From a virus, in the IMG/VR virus record IMGVR_UViG_3300030060_004542, positions 1 to 25,499 of that record: 25,499 nucleotides of DNA. One strand, 5' to 3'. The translations under genes and the position numbers were made by a program. This document shows positions 1 to 7,700 of this stretch, one piece after another. The notes below the pieces were generated by a model. That model did no database searches. It saw nothing but the letters and a program-made list of their open reading frames with translations, and was not told the origin of the DNA. Each line of letters begins with the position of its first letter. The stretch's first letter is position 1.

Positions 1-67
1 TTATTAAGTCTTGGACTAAACCTTGTTCTCCTTGAGAACCCTGTAGAAAAAATGGATTTAAAGTCAT
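1..67 (-). CDS. 14: gp14 neck protein, N-terminal fragment (runs off window)
   Basis: The first 22 codons are visible and read MTLNPFFLQGSQGEQGLVQDLI before the left edge cuts the gene. The ATG shares one base with the gp13 stop (TAATG), and a GGA lies just upstream as a weak ribosome site. In T4-like phages gene 14 directly follows gene 13, and gp14 assembles with gp13 on the filled head to form the neck that accepts the tail. The N-terminal pattern NPFF..GS..EQ.LVQ.LI is what I recall for marine T4-like gp14. The call rests on this short match plus synteny; the rest of the gene is outside the window. Confidence 0.8.
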   Translation of the reverse strand, partial: MTLNPFFLQGSQGEQGLVQDLI

Positions 68-906
68 TATCCAATCATATCCAATGGTGGCATTTCGTAA
101 TCACTAGCCATCTTCGCTCTGATCTCTGCAAGTTCTCTTTCTCCATCATCATATATTTGACGACCATTGAGTTGAATACCACCAGGCAATTGAACTCCTT
201 GGAATTTAATTAGGTTTTGACCCCACTGTCTTTTACATAATGCAGTAAAATATCTCTTTAGGAATTGATCATTATAGACTTTTGTAAAATCATCTGGATT
301 TAAGATTCGGAAACAATCTATGACAAAGTGATCTCCGACTGTCATCTGAGTAAAATCAGCATCAATATAAAGACGATCTTGACGAATGTTGAAACGATAT
401 CTCATGTTTGGATTCAACAAGAAAGTAATATCCTCAAGATATGTTTGAACCATTGAATATTGTAGAAGATCAACAGATCCAAACTGATACAAATCATTTA
501 AGAATAACTGATATCTGATATTAAATAAACCATCAAATACTGTATCAGATCTAAGTTTAAAAACTTGATTGACTCCGATCACTGCCGATGGCATCTGTAA
601 GTAATTATTATTTTCTTCGTAATTAAATGTTGTAGATAATCCTACAGTTGAAGTTCCTGTAGTTGTTGTAATACCAGCACTTTTACCACCACCTCTGGCA
701 CGACCACGATCTATATCTTCCTGTGTAATCTTATATTTTAAATATACTCTTGATATGCCATCATAATGTCTTTCTTGATATATTTGGACAGCATCATCCA
801 ACAGATCTTGAAACTGTTCATCCGCAACGTTGATTTCCAAAACAGGAAATCCAAGTTGTCTCTTTGCGTAATCTATTAGTCCTTGTCTGGAACTTGGTTG
901 AGCCAT
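67..906 (-). CDS. 13: gp13 neck protein (head completion)
   Basis: This 279-residue protein matches the T4-like gp13 neck family, which binds the head portal vertex after DNA packaging and, with gp14, makes the joint for the tail. T4 gp13 is slightly longer (about 309 residues). Visible hallmarks are an N-terminal helical part with RQGLIDYAKRQLGFPV (7-22) and ERHYDGISRVYLKY (about 45-58), a central Arg/Tyr-rich beta part, and a C-terminal part with QWGQNLIKFQGVQLPGG (227-243) and a YEMPP end. A Gly/Thr/Ser stretch near residues 70-95 (GGGKSAGITTTTGTSTVG) looks like a flexible loop. The ATG has a good ribosome site, GAGGTGA, 3 bases upstream, which overlaps the stop of the gene before it. The stop overlaps the gp14 start by one base. 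Confidence 0.9.
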   Translation of the reverse strand: MAQPSSRQGLIDYAKRQLGFPVLEINVADEQFQDLLDDAVQIYQERHYDGISRVYLKYKITQEDIDRGRARGGGKSAGITTTTGTSTVGLSTTFNYEENNNYLQMPSAVIGVNQVFKLRSDTVFDGLFNIRYQLFLNDLYQFGSVDLLQYSMVQTYLEDITFLLNPNMRYRFNIRQDRLYIDADFTQMTVGDHFVIDCFRILNPDDFTKVYNDQFLKRYFTALCKRQWGQNLIKFQGVQLPGGIQLNGRQIYDDGERELAEIRAKMASDYEMPPLDMIG

Positions 907-915
907 TATTCACCT

Positions 916-1278
916 CTAAGTTGAAATACCTGTTCTAACTAATACGTTTCCTTCAATTAACTTGAAGAAAGTAGAACCAGAACTCACATTTACATCATAT
1001 AGATATCTACCCTCTGCTAAACTTCTAGTCTCAGTTGACCCCATAGACAGAGTGACCTTTCCGTCTGTGGTTCCGAGTGTTACACCAAAAGTATTTGCAG
1101 TTCCTATAGCAGACTTCTTCATATTGCTTCGTCCAGTATAGTTAGTAAAATTTATACTTGAACCAGCAGAGGTCTGGATAGTAAATTCAGTGTTAAAATC
1201 TGCACCAGAAAATATAGTTAGATTTACACCGAATGGAACGGCAACGTCTGGATCAAATGTGATTACCTTTTTTGCCAT
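916..1278 (-). CDS. Small beta-rich conserved structural protein of the neck/baseplate cluster
   Basis: I do not recognise a named function for this 120-residue protein. It has no signal peptide or membrane segment. Composition and alternation of residues suggest an all-beta fold: TIFSGADFNTEFTI (21-34), INFTNYTGRSNMKK (42-55), then a stretch ending in RSLAEGRYLYDVNV (85-98) and FKLIEGNVLVRTGIST at the C-terminus. The pattern 'GADF...F.I.....I..T.YTGR......I.......G.I.L......T..L..G.Y.YDV........K...G...V' resembles small beta-sandwich phage proteins such as the N-terminal part of BppU-type baseplate proteins; that likeness is by eye only. It sits between a coiled-coil protein and gp13, separated from gp13 by 9 bases, so a virion role is likely. 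Its ATG follows an A-rich stretch with only a weak ribosome site. Confidence 0.65.
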   Translation of the reverse strand: MAKKVITFDPDVAVPFGVNLTIFSGADFNTEFTIQTSAGSSINFTNYTGRSNMKKSAIGTANTFGVTLGTTDGKVTLSMGSTETRSLAEGRYLYDVNVSSGSTFFKLIEGNVLVRTGIST

Positions 1279-1283
1279 CTTTT

Positions 1284-1517
1284 TTAATTATTTAGTTTCT
1301 GAACAAGATTAGATAAAAGATCTTTAATATCTCCCAATTCACCTTTGACATTATCAAGATCTTTCTTCATTTGATCTAACTCATTATTTTTATTTTCCAT
1401 AACTCTTTTTCTTTCCATGTAGGCAAGATAAGCCTTCTTATCTTTATTAACAATCGCTGTGGAATCTGAATCCCGAAATAGTCCAGACTTACCCTCAACT
1501 GGTATAAAATCACTCAT
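1284..1517 (-). CDS. Small coiled-coil protein in the fibritin (wac) slot
   Basis: This 77-residue protein has two parts. The N-terminal half (1-38) contains FIPVEGKSGLFRD (4-16) and a charged Lys/Tyr stretch. The C-terminal half is an unbroken heptad pattern with hydrophobic residues at L47, M50, L54, V57, L61, I64, L68, L71 and L75 (spacing 3-4 throughout), a strong signature of a parallel coiled coil. It overlaps the upstream 67-residue gene by four bases (ATGA), so the two are probably translationally coupled. In T4 the position just before gene 13 is held by wac, whose fibritin is a trimeric coiled coil anchored to the neck. The shared position and fold type are suggestive, but the sequence is not recognisably fibritin and is far shorter. 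I recall similar short proteins in marine T4-like phages, without known function. Confidence 0.7.
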   Translation of the reverse strand: MSDFIPVEGKSGLFRDSDSTAIVNKDKKAYLAYMERKRVMENKNNELDQMKKDLDNVKGELGDIKDLLSNLVQKLNN

Positions 1518-1717
1518 GCTGTTTTTACTTTAGATTTTACTTTCTTTTTAACTAAAGGGATAGGGAGATTAAAACCAGTGGATTTTCTAAATTTATCAGC
1601 ACCCTGTTTTATAACATCGGGAGTTCTAATCTGTACGGTTCCAGAACCCATTTCATCAGGTTTGGTTTCCATCATCTTAGGTGCTATGTTCTCCATGAAT
1701 TGTTTGTATGTTTTCAT
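1514..1717 (-). CDS. Small basic protein with capsid-targeting-like N-terminus
   Basis: This 67-residue protein begins MKTYKQFMEN. This is very close to the capsid targeting sequence of T4 internal proteins IPI-IPIII, MKTYQEFIAE, which directs them into the prohead before cleavage by the gp21 protease. After it come a Met/Glu/Pro-rich linker, a middle segment (28-50), a Pro-containing segment NLPIPLV (50-56) and a basic tail VKKKVKSKVKTA (56-67) that could bind DNA. A possible gp21 site would be MME/T at 15-18, but it departs from the (L/I)xE/(A/G/S) consensus. The start overlaps the stop of the DUF4815 gene by one base (TAATG), and the stop overlaps the next gene by four. No transmembrane segment is seen. 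The function is not known; packaging into the head is an inference from the N-terminus. Confidence 0.65.
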   Translation of the reverse strand: MKTYKQFMENIAPKMMETKPDEMGSGTVQIRTPDVIKQGADKFRKSTGFNLPIPLVKKKVKSKVKTA

Positions 1718-4700
1718 TAGGCTAATGCGATTGCTCTAAGTTCTTTGATTAATGGTGGTTGTGCTTGATCACTTCCAACCATATCTATCTTAATTTGAAA
1801 TTTAGTAAATGCTGGTATTTCTCTAGATGAGAAAACATATTCCTTAAATTCAGATCCAACAGATGCTAAAACCTTATCATCAGATCTTCCGTTATTATTA
1901 TCTGGATTAATGACTTTACCGAACTGATCAATATTATCAAAGCCAGGGAAAAGTTCAAAGTCTCTTTCCATACTACTTTCTGATGATCCTTGTGCGATTG
2001 TTTTAAAGAATACGCGAATATCTGATGATGTTCTTCGGTATGCAGAAAATTCAACTAAAATACTTGTTGCAGGGTTATCCAAAACAATTAAATTAGAAAC
2101 ATATGTTGATGCACATGGATCTTGACCAGTTTGATTTACTCTGGAATCAGTTGCAAAGTTTGATACAGGACTATTAATACGGTTTGTTGTTAAAACAGTG
2201 CTGACACGATCCAAATCAATCACAGGAGAAACATTTGGACTTGCACTACTCATTAAGACTTCCATTGTTAATGATTTATTTCCAGGCAAATCAGATAATT
2301 GTCTGTCTTCATTAACTTTTGATGCAACCATTCTTGTTGAATCAAAATGAGTTTGCTCATTTAATGATATAGGTTCAAATCCTTGATCAACAAATGATTG
2401 TTCTGATCCGTTAACACTAGTTGATGAAATTGTTCTAACTCTTGATCCGATAGAAGTTCCAGGCGGAGTCATTGTTTGAACATTTGGTGTGATTGTTTCA
2501 AATTGTATATTTTGTGTCGCAATAACATTTGATCCACCACCTCTTTTTGTGGATGAGAAGAAACGATCTGGTAATGATGAACCACTTCTATCTTCACCAT
2601 CGCTGTTCATGTCAATTTTAATATGATAGAAATCTAGATCCTTATTGTTTGTAACGGTTGGACTAGGGCTATTCATATCATGAGTTTTATTAACTCTTCG
2701 GAGAGAAACTCCAGAAAATTCATATTTTTTAATTACTTCTCCTGATGTATAACTTGATTTAGTTGTATTATCAATACCTCTAGTTGTAACTCCTGTGATA
2801 GAACCATTTGCAACACCTGTGTATGATATAATTTCATCTCCAATAATTGCATATCCAAAGTTCGTTGTTCCAACTCCAACACCTTCAAAAGTCGCAAAGT
2901 TATCTGATGCAACTACAGGTATATCTGATAGAGAATTATTTGTATAATCTGCTGTGAGTTTTGTTGAAGGAACATCTGAGTCAACTCCAGATATTTTCAC
3001 AAGGTTATTAAATGCATGTAAAGCATGAGAACGATGATTAACTTTGAAATGTAAACCATCATTGTTTGTGTCAACATCAAAGGTTGTGATTGTTACCCCA
3101 CTTCCAATATTACCGCCAGCTGTAACTCCTAAACCAGTTGTTCCATCTAATCCAAGAACTTGTGATCCATTATTGAATCCTATGGTTCCGATACCTGTGT
3201 TGAACGAACCTTGAATATTATCAATAACAATACTGTTTCTTTCAGTAACTAATCCAACAGAAACAACAGCACTACTTCCATTTCCAAGACCTAAAGTTCC
3301 AATACCAAGAGTATCACCAACTGCATAATTTTTACCACCATCTGTAAGAGTAATCGCACTTACAACTCCATTATTAATTGTGACATTTCCAACTGCTCCA
3401 CTTCCCTCTCCAGTTTCAGTGATCATTGGAATACTATTGTAAGTTAAAGAACCACTTGAAGGTGTATAACCAACGCCAGGATTAATTATGGTAATATCGT
3501 TTGGCCCACCGACTGTTGCAACACCAGCAATATTGATTAATGTCGCAGATGCGTTTAGATTACCAAACTGACTGATTGTGACACCAGGCACAAGTCCCGC
3601 TGTGTCAGGAATTGTTGTTCCTAATCCAACAATTGCCTTTTTAGATAAAGATGTGATTGGATTGGGTGCTAGAGTTGGAAGCTCATCATTACCAACTGCT
3701 AGTTCTGAGTTAAAGAATCTACCAACACTTGAACTTGTATTGAAAACTGCCTTATTAATTGTAAATTTCATGTCCTCATACTGACTTGGATCCCATGTTG
3801 TACCGTTTTGAGATTTAAATAGAGAACCTAAGTATGGTTGTTGACTAATTAATACCTGTTGTTCATCTGGTAAGTTTGCAGTTGATATATCAACCTCTCC
3901 CATTCTTGATATCCAACAATTATAGTTTTCTGCTGGAGTAACCAGAACAAGAGCATATTCATGTTCACCTGTTAGATAAACAGGAGATTCAAAAGTAAAT
4001 CTTGTAGGTATAGATGCATCTTCAGACACATTGACTTCACTTGGATCTAAAACAACAACACTAAATGGTAATATTTTAGATGTTGGTAAACCAGTTTCAA
4101 CAGTTCTTACCTGTAGTGTTAAAGGCAATTCTTCATCCTTAGTTTGCATGAATACATCAACAGATGTAATAAACACACCAGTTGTTTCGTCTACACGGAA
4201 GGTTTGTGCTAATGGGTCATAATATTGAACACCCCTAACCTCTGTAATCTGTCCAGCTGGCCCCTCAACCCTTCTTGTAATTTTATCATTTAGAATTCTT
4301 TGCTCTTCAACACCCAATCTTTCAATTTGTGGTGTTTTAATATTTAAAACTTGTTCTTGAACTGTTTCTAATTCACCCTTAGCTTGGAAGTTTGCCTCAG
4401 CAGATCCAGTTACAGTTCCAGTAATTGTGGAGTTTGTTGGACTTGTGGTTAAACGAAGAGTTTTTGTACCAGTTTCAAATCTTGGATTTGCATCTATGTT
4501 TGGATCTGGTATTTCAAAAGTAGCCTTTAAAAATCCTAAAGTATCTGAAATAAGTCTAACATTGGTAATTGTTGCCTCTGCACCACTTGTTTGACCGACA
4601 AGTTTCATGCCATTTGTAACATGCCCAGAAAATGTACCTTGCACTTGAGTCGCAAGACTAAAGGTATCTACGTTAAGGATTGATGACGATGTTGAATATA

Positions 4701-7700
4701 CAGTTGATATACCAGCTGCATTATCGTAAGGATTTAATGTAATAACTTTTGTTGGTGCGTTATATGGGCCTTCTTTGTGATTTGGTGCAGCTAATCTAAA
4801 TGTAAATGCCTCAGGAATTCCCAATGCATTTACTGTCTCTCCAGTCTGAAATACACCATTTGTCATATTAATTTCAAGTAGTTTTGGAGTGACAAATTTA
4901 GTTACATCAACATTATCAAAGTAAACATAGAAACGAGTTCTAGGTTTCATACGATGAGTTGTGATTTCAATATTTCTTTTTCTCATGTAAGGAATAATGT
5001 CACGACTTAAAGTTCTATCTCCAAGTGATTGTTCAGTAACTTTTGGAGTTACTTTAAATTGTATTCCCTCTCTAGATTGTTGAGATGTTACTTCAACATC
5101 TTCTATTTTTCTCTTTGTAACTAAAGTTGCATCAGCAATTTTACCAACACCTTTTGGAACCCATTTTCCGTTCAACTTCTTCACCATTCTGTAGTTGGCG
5201 ACATGTTTAACATTTAATTTTGTTCCTTTTGGTAAATCTTTTGGATCAACAATTCCCAAATTAATAACTGATTCCTCTTGAAAACTTTCTGTGATTTTTT
5301 CAGATGTCCAGTTTGTCTCCCATGCACCCCAATTAACTTCACTAAATCCAGTTTGTTCATCTATACCTAAAACTGCAACTGTGCTATCATATTGTGAAGT
5401 ATCTTGAGTCACATTTGCAGTTACTCTCTTAGTATCCATCCAAATATCAGAATCTGGAGAAATAAACATATCACCAGAGTAATAAACAATTAGGAATGGG
5501 TTTACGTTCTCAACTCTTGAAGCATAAATCTGCCTCAACATTGTTTCCTCTGTATAATCTAAAGTTAAGAGTCTTCCAGTTTTTCTAATATTTTCACCAT
5601 CAACATCAGTAATATGATTAAGATCTAAAGTTGGATTTGCAGTTGTTCCAATACCTATAAATGATCTAGAACCAACTACTAAATCCAAACATGTAGTGTA
5701 ATGGCCAGGTCTTAAATATCCATTTTTTGCGTCTGTGCTTGCAGAAAAATCAGGATGAAATATTTGATGAGATGCGTGTTTTTTAAAGTTATCAACAAAA
5801 AATCCTGATTTAAATCTAGTTAATCCATTAGCATCAGTTATGTTTAAGTTTTCTGTATTAGATTCAAGTAAAGATAACCGAGTATAATATTCAACAGACT
5901 CTAATCTTTGTTCAAGTCTTCCAATATCAGCCATTGTAAAACGTTTATGTTTCGTTCTAACAATTTTGATTTGATCAATATTATCTACAAAAGGTGGCAT
6001 TGAAAGTTTTGCAATTTCAATAGCATCACCAATGGATTGAGGTTCTTTTGGATCATCTGAAGGAACTCCTTCAAGATATACAAAATCGCCAGCCTTATTC
6101 AAGAATAATCTATCTTTTCTTCCTTGATAGTAATCATAGTTAACAATTAAATTTTCATCAGGAACTAGAGGATCTGGAATACTATCTCCTTGTGAGGAGA
6201 AAGATCTTGATCTAAAATCAAAGGGTGATATTGACGATGATGTATCATAATTTGAAACTTTTGGTCTAATATCAATTAAATCACTAATTGACTCTCCATA
6301 GTTTCTATCAATTGGAATTAATCTTTTATGTTCAATTGGATAACTTGATGCATTATAAAAATCTCCAGTATCATCAGAGTTCACAAAGAAGTTTTTAAAC
6401 ACAATTTTAAGACGATTTGTTGGTGCTTCAAATTCCTTCTTTCTTTCAATAAATGAAAAATCATAATATGTTGGTTTATGATTTGTATCTAATAAATATT
6501 GATTTGTAATATTACGATCACCAGATGTCGTTGCAGTGACTAAAGCTGTAATACTAGATTTTGAAGCTTTAACTTTTTCACCAACATCAAATTGGTTTTG
6601 ATTTAATAAAACAACTCCAAGAGTTGTAACATTTGGTTTTTCTACAACTAAACCAACTGCATTACTTTCTAATCCTATAATTTTTTCACCAACAATTAAG
6701 TCTGAATTATTACCGCTTGGGCCATCGTAAGCTGTTAAAGTCAAAGATGGTAAATCAGGATCTCCAGCATCATTAGATTCTATAACTGCAAGTAATTGAA
6801 CAGCGTCAGCAACATTCAATGATATTTTATCATCTTGAACTCTAGTTCCAAATATACCGTTTGATGTAAGACCATCATTTAAACTATTTGTTCCTATACC
6901 AGAAGCTGATAAAGTTGAACGATTAACAACTATCACATTTGCATCATTTATCTTTTTAAGTTTATTTTTAACTTTCGCTTTTAAAACAGTCGCAAATAAA
7001 TTTGCCTTTCCTGTTGCTTTGCTTAATCCGACAAACGTGACAGTTTTTTTATCCTCGGAAATTGTTATTTGACTTGACGTTAAAGGTTCAACTGATCCGT
7101 CATCATATGATATAAAATATCTCTCCTCATCAAAAGGTTGGAAGAATAAATCCGTGCCAGCATTTGGTGAAGTGAATGAATTTCCAGCTACTGTTATATC
7201 AGAGAATTGTTTTCTAAGTTGAAGAGTTGTGTTTGTTACATCAAGACTTTCAATATTATTATGTCTTACAGGAGTTAATAAACTATTTTCACTAACTTCA
7301 AAAGTTGTTTTACGAAGTAATAGATCATTGACATCAACACTTGTGGCAGCCTGTGGAACTGACCCTCCAAAAACTCCACCACCAGCAACGTTCTTAACTG
7401 TTGCGATACCAGCAACAGTAATTGATGTTCCATCAGTTGTCACACCTGTAATTCTGTTAAATCGTGGAAAGACTTCGCCAGGTATGCTATAACTTATAAT
7501 GTTATTTGAAGTTATAATGCCAGCAAAATTAGTTCCAGATGATGTAATAATTCCAGTATTTCCACCAGTACGAGACAATCTAAAATTACCAGAAAGTAAA
7601 TTTGTTAATTTAACTCCATCATCAAGTAAAATATCTGCTTCAAACGTTGATACACCAACCGCACTTTTTATTGATTTTACGTCATTAAATTCAAAAGAAT

